A DNA stretch of 64,000 bases. Source: Desulfatitalea tepidiphila. Its GTDB lineage: Bacteria > Desulfobacterota > Desulfobacteria > Desulfobacterales > Desulfosarcinaceae. The stretch is from contig NZ_BCAG01000001.1 in assembly GCF_001293685.1 (NCBI RefSeq), positions 992,001 to 1,056,000 of the forward strand, given 5' to 3'. The notes beneath the pieces are model-generated. The model saw nothing but the letters and a program-made list of their open reading frames with translations, had not been told where the DNA came from and searched no databases. Of this stretch, positions 1-9,146 are shown one piece after another. A program made the position numbers and the translations under genes. Position 1 is the first letter of the stretch; each line of letters opens with the position of its first letter.

Positions 1-1
1 G

Positions 2-1084
2 ACCACGGCCATGGCCGGCGACGAATTCGTCGGCGATGATCTGGCCCAGATGTGGATCGCCGAAGACGGCACCATTCGTTCGGTCAACCCGGAATGCGGC
101 ATCTTCGGCATCGTGGAAGATGTCAACGAAGAGGGCGACCCGGTGCTGATGCGGTGCCTGCGTCATCCGGGGACCGAAGTGATCTGGTCCAATGTGCTCA
201 TCGATGAAAACGGCGTGCCCCAATGGGTCGGCAACGGCGAGCCCACCCCGCTCAAAGGCCGCAATTTCCAGGGCGACTGGGAAAAAGGGATGAAGGATGC
301 CAAGGGGAAAGAGATCCCCATCTCGCATCCCAATGCGCGGTGCACGCTGGCGTCGAGCGCCCTGAGCAACTATTCCACCCTGGCCGAGGACCCGACGGGC
401 GTCGAAACACGTGTCGTGACCTACAGCGGTCGCGACAGCGACACCATGCCGCCGGTCTGGACGGCCCGCAATTCGGATGAGGGCGTGGTCATCGGCGCCT
501 GTATCGTTTCGGCGGCCACGGCCACGGAAGTCGGCGCCACCGGGGTCAAGCGCGCTCCATGGGCCAATGCCCCGTTTATTCCCGGCCCCCTGGGCGACTA
601 CATGGACGCGCAGTTCAAGTTCTTCGGCAGTGGTCAGATCGGCAAAGGCAAGCGACCGGTCATGGCGGGGTTGAACTACTTTTTGACCCACGAAGCCCGC
701 GGGGGCACAGGCAAAAAGTTGCTCGGCGAAAAACGCGACGTCAAGGTGTGGCTCTCCTGGCTGGAAAGACGCGCCCACGACGAGGTGCAGGCCATCGAGA
801 CGCCCATCGGCTTTATTCCCAAGTATGAAGACTTGAAGCGCCTTTTCAAGGCCCGCATCGACAAAGACTACCCGCGCGACCTCTACGACAAGCAGTTTTC
901 ACTTTACATCGACAATATCGTCAAGCGCATCGATCTGCAGTTGGACGCCTATGGTAAAGAAGACAACCTGCCGGCGCGGCTTTTCGAAGTACTCAAGGTG
1001 CAGCGCGAAGGGTTAATGGCGCTCAAGGAAACATACGGGTCCATCGTCACCCCGGCGCAGCTGGAAGCCGCATCTGGAAACTGA
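2..1084 (+). CDS. pckG: Phosphoenolpyruvate carboxykinase (GTP), 5' end missing
   Basis: This is the C-terminal 360 residues of GTP-dependent PEP carboxykinase, which interconverts oxaloacetate and PEP using GTP/GDP in the cytosol (gluconeogenesis or anaplerosis). The reading frame is open from base 2, so the start and the N-terminal third lie left of the window. The opening TTAMAGDEFVGDD and the following NPECGIFG match the nucleotide-binding part of the GTP-type family (usually about 600 aa), not the ATP-type. A strong hairpin terminator follows the stop. Family assignment is by recognition of these segments. Codon use fits a GC-rich chromosomal gene. Confidence 0.95.
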   Translation, partial: TTAMAGDEFVGDDLAQMWIAEDGTIRSVNPECGIFGIVEDVNEEGDPVLMRCLRHPGTEVIWSNVLIDENGVPQWVGNGEPTPLKGRNFQGDWEKGMKDAKGKEIPISHPNARCTLASSALSNYSTLAEDPTGVETRVVTYSGRDSDTMPPVWTARNSDEGVVIGACIVSAATATEVGATGVKRAPWANAPFIPGPLGDYMDAQFKFFGSGQIGKGKRPVMAGLNYFLTHEARGGTGKKLLGEKRDVKVWLSWLERRAHDEVQAIETPIGFIPKYEDLKRLFKARIDKDYPRDLYDKQFSLYIDNIVKRIDLQLDAYGKEDNLPARLFEVLKVQREGLMALKETYGSIVTPAQLEAASGN

Positions 1085-1127
1085 TCGACGATTGCACCTG
1101 GCCGACGGCAATTGAGAAAATTGTGCG

Positions 1128-1160
1128 AACGGGCGCCGGACAAAGTTCGGCGCCCGTTTT
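1128..1160 (+). terminator. Rho-independent terminator after pckG
   Basis: A perfect 11-bp stem (AACGGGCGCCG pairing with CGGCGCCCGTT) closes a 9-nt loop and runs into TTTT. It lies 44 bp after the pckG stop and before the next gene. Confidence 0.85.
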
Positions 1161-1242
1161 GCCGTTATAAAGAAGCTGCGCGATCATCGGCATCGGGTAT
1201 TGTGGTGTCGGATGGTGCAACAGGCTCGAGAAAGAAAAGCAA

Positions 1243-2490
1243 ATGCCCGAAAGCAGCATCCTCAAGGTCGTCTTCAGCCGCCGCATGTTCACGGCCGCGA
1301 TCATGGGATTCAGCAGCGGATTGCCGCTGCTGCTCACCCTGTCGCTGCTTCAGGCCTGGATGACCAAGGAAGGCATCGATCTTACCGTCATCGGCTTGAT
1401 GGCGCTCGTGGGGCTGCCCTATACCTTGAAGTTCTTGTGGGCACCGATCCTCGACCGGTTCAACGTCCCCTATTTCGGACGACGAAGAGGCTGGTTGCTC
1501 GCCAGTCAATCGTTCTTGATGCTTGCCATCATCGGGCTGGGAGCGGTCGACCCGGCCCGGAATCCCTGGATGGTGGCTTTGGCGGCCCTGTGGGTGACCT
1601 ATTTCAGCGCCTCCCAGGACATCGTCATCGATGCCTACCGGCGTGAGGACCTCGCCGATACCGAACTGGGATTGGGGTCTTCTCTCTATGTCACCGGCTA
1701 CCGGGTGGGGATGTGGGTCGCCGGGGGCGGGGGCTTCATCCTCGCCGACCTCATGCCGTTCTCGATGGTCTATCTCATCATGGCCTGCTGCATGCTCCCC
1801 GGCATCCTGACCACCCTGGTTTCACCCGAACCCACGACGCCCCACGGCATTCCTCGAAGTATCAAGGAGGCGGTCGTCGATCCGTTTGTCGAATACTTCA
1901 GCCGCAAAGGGGCCGTGTGGGTGCTGGCCTTCATCCTTCTATACAAGATCGGCGATACCATGGCCAGCGCCATGACCACCCCCTTTTATCTCGACCTGGG
2001 TTTCTCGATGACCCAGATCGGCACGATCGTGAAGACATTCGGGGCCGGTGCGATTATCGCAGGGGGATTGATCGGCGGCGTGTTGATGATCCGACTGGGC
2101 ATCAATCGAAGCCTGTGGGTGTTCGGTGCGCTGCAGGCCGTCTCCACGGCCGGATTCATGGTGTTGGCACAGATCGGCCCGAGCGTGTCGGCCCTGACCG
2201 CAGTCATCGCCTTCGAAAATTTAAGCGCCGGCATGGGTACCTCGGCTTACGCGGCTTTCATGGCCAGCATCACGAACAAGAAATTCACCGCCACCCAGTA
2301 TGCGCTGCTCACCAGTCTCATGGGGATCCCCCGGGTGATCGCCTCCTCGGGCACCGGATATATGGCCAAGTCCATGGGTTGGCACCTCTTTTTTCTGTGC
2401 TGTACGCTTGTCGCCATTCCAGGGCTCTTGCTGCTGCTCAAATTCGCGCCATGGTCCTCGAATGGAAAGAAGACGGCGACGAGCGTTTGA
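1243..2490 (+). CDS. ampG: AmpG-like muropeptide MFS permease
   Basis: This is a 415-aa major-facilitator protein of the AmpG family. Family members import anhydro-muropeptides across the inner membrane for cell-wall recycling. The protein is a chain of about 12 hydrophobic segments. Family marks include the opening GFSSGLPLLLT, FLWAPILDR, the charged loop FGRRRGW (residues 78-84) and SASQDIVIDA (122-131). It is as long as the 12-helix AmpG core and lacks the two extra C-terminal helices of the E. coli protein. ATG 1243 places the first helix correctly. The next gene starts 127 bp downstream on the same strand. A related solute carrier of the same subfamily cannot be excluded. Confidence 0.82.
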   Translation: MPESSILKVVFSRRMFTAAIMGFSSGLPLLLTLSLLQAWMTKEGIDLTVIGLMALVGLPYTLKFLWAPILDRFNVPYFGRRRGWLLASQSFLMLAIIGLGAVDPARNPWMVALAALWVTYFSASQDIVIDAYRREDLADTELGLGSSLYVTGYRVGMWVAGGGGFILADLMPFSMVYLIMACCMLPGILTTLVSPEPTTPHGIPRSIKEAVVDPFVEYFSRKGAVWVLAFILLYKIGDTMASAMTTPFYLDLGFSMTQIGTIVKTFGAGAIIAGGLIGGVLMIRLGINRSLWVFGALQAVSTAGFMVLAQIGPSVSALTAVIAFENLSAGMGTSAYAAFMASITNKKFTATQYALLTSLMGIPRVIASSGTGYMAKSMGWHLFFLCCTLVAIPGLLLLLKFAPWSSNGKKTATSV

Positions 2491-2617
2491 AATTCTTTGG
2501 TGTTGTCATATATTGGTTTTTATTGGGGTTGCCGGATGTGTTGTGCTCATTCGGCGCGCGCAGTTTCAAATTCCCCGTCAAGAAGATCACCCCAAAGAAA
2601 TCGACAGGATGTCTGAT

Positions 2618-4354
2618 ATGAAGAGAGACAAAGCTTTGGAATTGGCCGCCAAGCGCCGTGAAATCCTGGCCTTGCCGCCGGAAAATGCACTGGAAGCCAT
2701 TTTGGATCACCCTTATCCTGTCACCCTGGTGCAATCCATGGCCGAGGAGGATTTCCTGATCCTGGTCCACAACATCGGCCCGGATGATGCCTTGCCGATC
2801 CTTGGAATGGCCTCCAACTCCCAGTGGGAATATGCGCTCGACATGGAGACCTGGAGCCGCGACCGCATCGATCCCCGGGCAATCACCCAGTGGTTAGATC
2901 GTCTCATGCGGGCCGACGCCGATCGTTTCACCCATTGGATCGTCAGTGAGCAGACCGACCTGTTTCGGTACTACCTCAACCGGCATATCCAGGTGCTCGT
3001 GCGAGAACACGATCAGGAAGCTTCGGACATCGGGGATGACTTCTTCACAGAGGACAACGTGCACTATGTCCGCCTGCGCCCCCTTGTGGATTCAGGACCC
3101 GATTCGGACGCGGACAACGCCAACGAGCATGAGGTGCGGGACATCTTTTTAAAGGATCTTCTCAAGCGCATCGCCGTTTACGACTATCCGATCTATCAGG
3201 CATTTCTCCTGGAATCGAGCGTGGTCCTTGCCGCCGAATCCGAAGAGGAGCTGCTGCGCTTGCGTAATGTCAGGTTGGCCGAGAAAGGCTTTCTGCCCTT
3301 TGAGGAGGCCGTGGGCGTCTATCAGCCGCTCACCGTCGAGCAGCTTTTTCAGAGAGATCCCAAGCCAGCTGTGCCGGGAGGCCGCGCGGTGGATACCTAT
3401 CCCTTGCCCATGGAAAAAGCGGGTGGGCGGGCGCAAGAGAATCGTTTTGCCCGGATCGTTTCCACCCTCCAGGATGAAGGGGCCTTGCAGCATCTTCAAA
3501 TGGAGTTCGCCGGTCTGTGCAACCAGGTGATCGCCGCCGATCAGAAGAAGATCACCGACAAGGAAGTGCTTTCGCAGATCGTGGATAAGGTGGCTGGATT
3601 CATTAGTATCGGCTTGGAGCAGGTGGACCATGTCTCCGAAAAGGCCGATCCCTATCGCGGTGCCAACCTGGTGCTGACCTATTTGCTGGCGGACATTTTC
3701 CGGGTGGGTTACGGCTGTGCCCTGCGGCTGAAATGGCAGGCCGAACGGTGGCGTCAGGCGAGCTGGTTCGGTCGCGTGGGCCTGCCCCTCTCGTTCTGGG
3801 GAGAGGCCTGGCTCGGCGTGCTGGGCGGCTTGCTGATCAAAAAGCCTCTTTACTTCGATCATTATGCCAGCGGCGTGCTCTACAGGGAATTCGGTACGCT
3901 GTCCGATATCCACCGCACCGAAGGCCGGCTTGAACGCATCATCGCCTTCGACGATCTGATTGCCCTGATGGGCATCGAGCTGCCTCGAATCAAGGCCAAT
4001 ACGTTCATGACCTATCAGAATTTGCTGCTGACCCTGTGGGCTGGACACGAGTTGCAGGTCAGCAAGGATCCCCGGGTGCTGCAGCCTCTTTCCCTGCCTC
4101 AATTGAAGGCCTTCTATTCCCGGCTTTGGGAAGCGGGCCAAATGCCGCGTCGTATCAAAGAAGATAGGCGCGAGCGATTCTTGAATTGGCTGGCGGAGCA
4201 GAGCGGATTGGCCGCCCACGAGATTTCGGGGCGCATGGGGGCGGCCCTGGAAGATCTTTTTCGGCTGGTGGAAAATGAATTGGGTACGGTGGCGGTCGAG
4301 GATCTGGACCCGCGCTACGTGCAGCTTTTTTTAATATCGTCGACTATTGTATGA
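2618..4354 (+). CDS. DUF6178 family protein
   Basis: This soluble protein of about 578 aa resembles the DUF6178 family, known mainly from Desulfobacterota and without an assigned function. The opening LAAKRREILALPPENALEAILDHPYPVTLVQSM (shown here only as its start LAAKRREILALP) is typical. I see no membrane segment, signal peptide or catalytic motif. An open frame extends back to 2408 inside ampG, but ATG 2618 has AGGA 8 nt upstream, and ATG 2609 is a near alternative. The gene converges with the rhomboid gene, and their 3' ends overlap by 11 bp. Confidence 0.75.
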   Translation: MKRDKALELAAKRREILALPPENALEAILDHPYPVTLVQSMAEEDFLILVHNIGPDDALPILGMASNSQWEYALDMETWSRDRIDPRAITQWLDRLMRADADRFTHWIVSEQTDLFRYYLNRHIQVLVREHDQEASDIGDDFFTEDNVHYVRLRPLVDSGPDSDADNANEHEVRDIFLKDLLKRIAVYDYPIYQAFLLESSVVLAAESEEELLRLRNVRLAEKGFLPFEEAVGVYQPLTVEQLFQRDPKPAVPGGRAVDTYPLPMEKAGGRAQENRFARIVSTLQDEGALQHLQMEFAGLCNQVIAADQKKITDKEVLSQIVDKVAGFISIGLEQVDHVSEKADPYRGANLVLTYLLADIFRVGYGCALRLKWQAERWRQASWFGRVGLPLSFWGEAWLGVLGGLLIKKPLYFDHYASGVLYREFGTLSDIHRTEGRLERIIAFDDLIALMGIELPRIKANTFMTYQNLLLTLWAGHELQVSKDPRVLQPLSLPQLKAFYSRLWEAGQMPRRIKEDRRERFLNWLAEQSGLAAHEISGRMGAALEDLFRLVENELGTVAVEDLDPRYVQLFLISSTIV

Positions 4355-5318
4355 CAACGCGCAACAGCAAGTCGCCGCGCCCGCCGTCCCTGAGCTGGCG
4401 GCCAGCCCCCTTGAGTCTCAGGATCTGATTGGCGGTGATGCCGGGTGGCACGTTGACCCGGTAAATTTTGCGCTGCAGGCCGCTCGGTACGTTGACCAGT
4501 TTACGAGCCCCCACCAGAGCTTCATAGGGCGAGACCGAGATGGTGGCATGTATGTCGGCACTGGGTTCGGCGGCATCGGGGCGCGCCACCTGCAGGCGAT
4601 GGGTATGCTTTTTTGCCGTCACCCGCCGGATCTGGGAGGTCACCCCGGTTCCGGGAAGGACATCGAAGATCTTTAAGAAGATCATGCCGAAAATGAATCC
4701 ACCGATGTGGGCCCACCAGGCGATGCCGCCGGCCGTTCCCCCACTGGCGGTGGCACTGAGAAACTGCATCAGGAACCACACTCCGAGAAAAAAGAAGGCC
4801 GGTATCTCTACAAACCAGGGAATGAAAATGATGGGAATCAACGTCAGGATCCTGGACTTGGGGTGCAGTAGAAAATAGGCCCCCATGACGCCGGCGATGG
4901 CACCGCTGGCCCCGATGGTCGGTGCCGTGGATTGGGCATTGAGGATCAGGTGAGACAGTCCGGAGGCGACGCCGCACAGTAGGTAGAACGCAAGATAGCG
5001 CACCGGTCCCAGATGATCCTCCACATTGTCTCCAAAGATGTAGAGAGACCACATATTGCCCAGAATGTGAAGAAACCCGCCGTGCAGGAACATGAAGCTG
5101 AGCCAGGAAAAAATCTGCTGAAAAAAAGAGATCTGGTAATACTCGGCATATCCTTCGACCATGTAGCGGGCCGGAACAAGCCCGTAGGTGAAGATAAAGC
5201 GATTGATTGCCGGGCCCTGCATGAATTGAATCACAAACACCACGACGTTCACGGCGATCAACAAGTTGTTCACCATGGGGACGTTTTTGGATGGGGTGGT
5301 GTCGCGAATCGGAATCAT
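4344..5318 (-). CDS. Rhomboid intramembrane protease with C-terminal DnaJ-C-like domain
   Basis: Residues 1-220 form a rhomboid serine protease with about six hydrophobic segments. It has HILGN (84-88), the nucleophile motif GASG (Ser138) and the catalytic His204 in AHIGGFIFG. Such enzymes cleave transmembrane segments within the membrane. After a linker (about 225-255) the last 65 residues resemble the C-terminal substrate-binding domain of DnaJ/Hsp40: SPYEALVGA, VNVPPGI, LRLKGAG and GGRGDLLLRV follow the order seen in DnaJ proteins. The rhomboid call is firm. The chaperone-like tail is inferred from motif order only and may present substrates to the protease. The gene is convergent with the DUF6178 gene. 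Confidence 0.85.
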   Translation of the reverse strand: MIPIRDTTPSKNVPMVNNLLIAVNVVVFVIQFMQGPAINRFIFTYGLVPARYMVEGYAEYYQISFFQQIFSWLSFMFLHGGFLHILGNMWSLYIFGDNVEDHLGPVRYLAFYLLCGVASGLSHLILNAQSTAPTIGASGAIAGVMGAYFLLHPKSRILTLIPIIFIPWFVEIPAFFFLGVWFLMQFLSATASGGTAGGIAWWAHIGGFIFGMIFLKIFDVLPGTGVTSQIRRVTAKKHTHRLQVARPDAAEPSADIHATISVSPYEALVGARKLVNVPSGLQRKIYRVNVPPGITANQILRLKGAGRQLRDGGRGDLLLRVVIQ

Positions 5319-5394
5319 GGGGACAACGGCTGACGTTTAGGAGATGAAGTGTTTAATCAAAGACTTCCTTCACTTAAAACTTAACACTTAAATT

Positions 5395-6237
5395 TTATTT
5401 TATCCTCATGCTCAGATCCACTGCCCGGGCCGAGTGGGTCAAGGCGCCGACCGAAATCAAGTCCACGCCGGTGGCGGCCAGGGCCTTCAGGTCTTTCTGT
5501 GTCACACCGCCGGAGACTTCCACCAGCGCCTGTTTGTCGATTTTGCGAACCGCCTGGCGGATCATCTCCAAATCCATGTTGTCGAGCATGATCACGTCGG
5601 CCCCGGCAGCGATGGCATCGTCGACTTCCGCCAGCGTGGCCGCCTCGACTTCAATCTTGGTCAAATGGGAAACGCGGCTTCGGATGCGCGCCACCGCCGG
5701 GCCGATGCCGCCGCATCCCGCAATGTGATTGTCTTTGATCAATACCGCGTCATACAACCCCATGCGATGGTTGGCCGCTCCCCCGATGCGGACGGCGTAT
5801 TTTTCCAGCACCCGCCACCCCGGCGTGGTTTTGCGGGTATCCACCAGGCGTACCGGATGATTTTCGATCAGCCGCATGTAACCCCGAACATTTGTGGCGA
5901 TGCCCGACAGGCGCTGCATGAAGTTGAGGGCCGTGCGCTCTCCGGTCAACAGGGCGGACAGGCGTCCGATCAATTTCACGACGGTACTGCCTTTCTCTAC
6001 GTCTTGGCCGTCTGCGGCATTCGCCACGAATTCGACGTCTGGATCCAGGCGCTGGAAAACCGTTTTGGCGACCGCCAAGCCCGCTACCACGAGGTCTTCC
6101 TTGGCTACGATGCTTGCTTCGGACATGGCATGCGGGGGGATAAGGAAGTTGGTGGTGATATCTCCGCTGCCGATATCTTCTTCCAGGGCCGCGTCGATCA
6201 AACGATAAACGGCTGCCGTAAAGATAAACTCGTCCAT
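5395..6237 (-). CDS. nadC: Nicotinate-nucleotide pyrophosphorylase (carboxylating)
   Basis: NadC converts quinolinate and PRPP to nicotinate mononucleotide, CO2 and PPi in de novo NAD synthesis. The protein is 280 aa, the normal family length. Diagnostic segments are EEDIGSGDITT near the N terminus, VDTRKTTPGWR (132-142), NHRMGLYDAVLIKDNH (156-171) and MLDNM near the C terminus. The start has no competing upstream methionine. The rhomboid gene follows on the same strand after 76 bp of AT-rich DNA, so co-transcription is possible. nadA and nadB are not in the window. Confidence 0.96.
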   Translation of the reverse strand: MDEFIFTAAVYRLIDAALEEDIGSGDITTNFLIPPHAMSEASIVAKEDLVVAGLAVAKTVFQRLDPDVEFVANAADGQDVEKGSTVVKLIGRLSALLTGERTALNFMQRLSGIATNVRGYMRLIENHPVRLVDTRKTTPGWRVLEKYAVRIGGAANHRMGLYDAVLIKDNHIAGCGGIGPAVARIRSRVSHLTKIEVEAATLAEVDDAIAAGADVIMLDNMDLEMIRQAVRKIDKQALVEVSGGVTQKDLKALAATGVDLISVGALTHSARAVDLSMRIK

Positions 6238-6360
6238 GGTCGATCCGCTATGTCAATCCGGCCGGAGCCGGAGGGTGAATAAAAAAATCGATGTTGCTCG
6301 CTGCCATCATCGGTTCCCGGCCTGGCGTCGGTCAAGTCCCCGGCGGCGGCAAGGATCAGC

Positions 6361-6405
6361 TCGTTTAAATGTAAACGAAAAGGGGATTAGTCGTGTAATC
6401 CCCTT
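6361..6405 (-). terminator. Tandem hairpins, rho-independent terminator
   Basis: Bases 6380-6405 form a perfect 10-bp stem (AAGGGGATTA / TAATCCCCTT) with a 6-nt loop. Read on the minus strand it is followed by TTTTCGTTT, as expected for the end of the acidic repeat gene at 6506. A second perfect 7-bp stem (TCGTTTA / TAAACGA, 6361-6378) follows directly. Confidence 0.75.
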
Positions 6406-6505
6406 GACTTGATGAGCGGGATGATTGTTTTGCGCTCCGCAATTGCCGGTCAGCAGCGGAGATTCAAGTGATCATCGCCGCCGCAGGCTGATGATGACGG
6501 GCCTG

Positions 6506-7843
6506 CTACTCGTCCTCGCCCTGGTCTTCCATCATACTGCGTTTAAGGCTTTCCATTTCGCGAGTGACCACTTTTTCTACGACTGAGGCAATGTGTCTTT
6601 CAATGGTTTCGGCGTATTTGGTGCGGATGATTCTCTCAATGACGTCTTCAAGTTCTTTGTCGGTCAACTCGGTCGCCCCCCCCATTGCCTCACGGACTTC
6701 ATTCAGGTCGATCACGTCATCCCCCCGGCCGGCGGATGCGTCTGGGCCGTCGGCAAACATGGACTCCAATTCTTGCGACAGCTCCTCTTCAATTTTTGTC
6801 TCGTTCCTGCGGACATGGGCCAGAACACGGTCCAGGCGAATGACCTGATCGCCCTCCTGTATAGTTGAACCGGAGGCGCCATCATCGCTCGGCTGAACAT
6901 CCGTCAGCTCGATGATATCCTCTTCTTCAGGCTCCGAGAGTGACGTCCCGGCGGCCTCCAATTCCTCCGGGTCAACGCGATCGGTCAACTCGATGATGTC
7001 GTCATCTTCTCCTTCCGAAGACAGAGAGATGGCCCCTGCAGCGGCAAGCGGCATGGCCAACGTTTGTGGGTCGACGATATCGACGAGCTCGATGATATCC
7101 TCGTCATCCGGGGATTGCTCAGCTGTGGATGCACCGCTCGATGCTGCTTCAACCAACATGGCCGGCTCGACCAGATCGGTCAGTTCGATGAGGTCTTCTT
7201 CGTTATCCGGTTCCTCGATAGTTGACCCGCCCAGCATCGCTTCCGGTTCAGAGATATCGATGGCGTCGGTCAACTCGATCAGGTCATCTTCCTCCTCTTC
7301 GGGCAGGTCGATCTGCTCGTCCGGTGCCTCCAAGGCGGTGGCCTTTGGATCGATTCCGACCTCCTCAGACATGCCGGCCAACTCACTTTCAGAACCAGCG
7401 ACTTCATCCAGGGACGGTGGTGATGCGGTTAAAGGTGCACTTCGATCGGCCAATTCTGCTTGAAGATCCAAGGCCTCCGAGGCGGGCGCGTCTGTTGCTT
7501 CGGGTCGTGGCTGAGGGGGAAGTTCTTCTGCCTGCATCGCATCAAAGGCAGCGTCGATATCGGCTTCGATGCCGGCGGCATTTCCAATTGCCGGAAGTCC
7601 GGAAGATGTTACGGCACTTTCGGCGGGCATGGGTTCCGGCGTTTCTGGCGTGGGCGTTTTCGATATGGGCTCGGGCCGGACTGATTCATCAGGGGCCGAT
7701 GGCACCGGGCGCATATTCGCCAGATCGATAATTCTGTTTTTGTTACCGTCCCGCAGTTCCATATCAGGCGTCAATTCGACGATACGTCCTTTTTTGTCCG
7801 CCGAACCTGCGGGCTTAGTAGTAGGTTCTTTCATATCTTTCAT
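6506..7843 (-). CDS. Acidic protein with repeated I-E-L-T-D motifs
   Basis: This is a protein of about 445 aa with no recognised catalytic domain. The middle carries five to six short repeats of the type D-(L/I)-I-E-L-T-D-x-(V/I)-(D/E)-P, separated by acidic and Ala/Ser/Pro-rich stretches. The last 80 residues (VIDLNEVREAM, then a charged helix rich in E, R and K) look helical and oligomeric. The N terminus also contains single IVELTPD- and IIDLAN-like units. An upstream in-frame ATG exists at 7939, but ATG 7843 has GGGAG just upstream. No signal peptide or membrane segment is visible. Repeats of short linear motifs suggest a scaffold that binds a partner several times; this is inference. Confidence 0.6.
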   Translation of the reverse strand: MKDMKEPTTKPAGSADKKGRIVELTPDMELRDGNKNRIIDLANMRPVPSAPDESVRPEPISKTPTPETPEPMPAESAVTSSGLPAIGNAAGIEADIDAAFDAMQAEELPPQPRPEATDAPASEALDLQAELADRSAPLTASPPSLDEVAGSESELAGMSEEVGIDPKATALEAPDEQIDLPEEEEDDLIELTDAIDISEPEAMLGGSTIEEPDNEEDLIELTDLVEPAMLVEAASSGASTAEQSPDDEDIIELVDIVDPQTLAMPLAAAGAISLSSEGEDDDIIELTDRVDPEELEAAGTSLSEPEEEDIIELTDVQPSDDGASGSTIQEGDQVIRLDRVLAHVRRNETKIEEELSQELESMFADGPDASAGRGDDVIDLNEVREAMGGATELTDKELEDVIERIIRTKYAETIERHIASVVEKVVTREMESLKRSMMEDQGEDE

Positions 7844-8217
7844 AAATCTCCCGGCTCTGATATACAGACCGCGCCTGATGTTGAAACGCGCCAGCCCGGC
7901 CTTGCCCAAGACCGTCGGTCCGATAAAACGGCCGAACAAGAGGCCGAATAAGAGATCGATACTAAAATAGAGTACCGCCGACGCTGCTTGATCCTTGCCA
8001 TGTGATGCTATCGGACGGCAATGGCAAAAAGTTTAATTTTTATCGGTCACTTGGCTTTCGAAAACTACCATATGGATAAGATGGTGTCAAGCAGTTTGGT
8101 GCTTAAGATATTCATTCAATTAGAAATTTCACGATTTCGGCTTTGAACGGGTGCCTCCGTAGACCGTTTTGGCAGGTGCCCGTTGAATGCCCACAAAAAA
8201 AGATCCGGATACACCCG
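7844..8217. other. Divergent intergenic region
   Basis: This is 374 bp of relatively AT-rich DNA between two divergent genes. Apart from the minus-strand promoter candidate at 8062-8090, I see no RNA gene or repeat. Confidence 0.5.
8062..8090 (-). promoter_or_regulatory. Sigma-70-like promoter candidate for the acidic repeat gene
   Basis: On the minus strand a perfect -35 box TTGACA (8090-8085) is followed, after exactly 17 bp, by TAGTTT (8067-8062), a 3/6 match to the -10 consensus. It lies about 220 bp upstream of the start at 7843. Confidence 0.4.
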
Positions 8218-8976
8218 ATGCGTCGTTTCTTTTTGCCGCCCGAGAGCATGTCCAGCGATCCACCCGTCATCGAGGGGCAGGATGCGCGGCATATTGGCAC
8301 TGTGCTTCGGTTGGTGCCGGGTGATACCTTGGTGGTTTTCGATGGCACCGGCAACGAATACAAGGCACAAATCCTATCGCTCGGCGACCATCAGGTGCGT
8401 ATTCGACTCTTGGAACGCCTCGTCCCTCACACGGAATCCCCGGTGGAAATCACCCTGGCCCAGGGCTATTTGAAAGACAAAAAGATGGACGAGTTGGTCC
8501 GCCGACTCACCGAGTTGGGTGTGACCCGTTGGGTACCTTTTATTGCCCGGCGATGCGTGGCCCAACCCGATGCCCGGCGGAGCAGTGCCCGTTACGAGCG
8601 GTGGCACAAGATTTCGTTGGAGGCGGTCAAGCAGTGCCGCCGAAGCAAACCCCTTGTTATCGAATCCCCGCTTTCTTTCGAACAAGCCCTCCAACAGGCC
8701 CAATCTTCCGATCTAAGGCTTTTTTTCTGGGAAACCGGAGGCGAAGATCTGGCTGCTCTCATAAAAACGCCTGCAAAGCCTATGCGTATCTTTCTCATGG
8801 TCGGCCCTGAGGGTGGATTTGACGCGGTTGAGCATGACGCCGCCGAAATTCATGGCTTTAGGACCGTGCATTTAGGACCCCGCATCTTGAGGGCCGAAAC
8901 CGCAGCCCTGGCCGTCAGCGTCCTGGCCCAGTACCTTTTCGGCGACTTAGGACAAAATGTGCTTGACAATCCATAG
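8218..8976 (+). CDS. rsmE: 16S rRNA (uracil-1498-N3)-methyltransferase
   Basis: RsmE is a SPOUT-family enzyme that methylates U1498 of 16S rRNA using S-adenosylmethionine. The start MRRFFLPPES is typical, although the frame is open back to 8143. The SPOUT knot is marked by LMVGPEGGF (GPEGGF at 196-201) and LGPRILRAETA, which form the cofactor-binding loops. An N-terminal PUA-like part (HIGTVLRLVPGD) precedes it. Its length of 252 aa is normal. It stands upstream of tRNA-Phe and appears to be the last intact chromosomal protein gene before the integrated DNA. Confidence 0.95.
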   Translation: MRRFFLPPESMSSDPPVIEGQDARHIGTVLRLVPGDTLVVFDGTGNEYKAQILSLGDHQVRIRLLERLVPHTESPVEITLAQGYLKDKKMDELVRRLTELGVTRWVPFIARRCVAQPDARRSSARYERWHKISLEAVKQCRRSKPLVIESPLSFEQALQQAQSSDLRLFFWETGGEDLAALIKTPAKPMRIFLMVGPEGGFDAVEHDAAEIHGFRTVHLGPRILRAETAALAVSVLAQYLFGDLGQNVLDNP

Positions 8977-9024
8977 AGGGGTCTACTAAAAAGGCGCTTT
9001 CCATCAAGGTGGACCACGGTTTGT

Positions 9025-9100
9025 GCCGAGGTAGCTCAGTCGGTAGAGCAGGGGACTGAAAATCCCCGTGTCGGCAGTTCGATTCTGTCCCTCGGCACCA
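9025..9100 (+). tRNA. tRNA-Phe (GAA)
   Basis: The 76 nt fold into a standard cloverleaf: acceptor GCCGAGG/CCTCGGC, D arm GCTC/GAGC, anticodon stem GGGGA/TCCCC with loop CTGAAAA (anticodon GAA), T arm CTGTC with TTCGATT loop, and an encoded CCA end. The adjacent integrase points towards it, so its 3' half is very likely the attachment site of the downstream element. Confidence 0.97.
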
Positions 9101-9109
9101 TAAAAATCA

Positions 9110-9146
9110 AGGGGTTACAGCGTTAGCTGTTGCCCCTGTTTTTTTC
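9110..9146 (+). terminator. Terminator downstream of tRNA-Phe
   Basis: AGGGGTTACAGC and GCTGTTGCCCCT pair around a GTTA loop, with one internal mismatch, and are followed by seven T. The hairpin also covers the stop codon of the convergent integrase gene. Confidence 0.75.
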
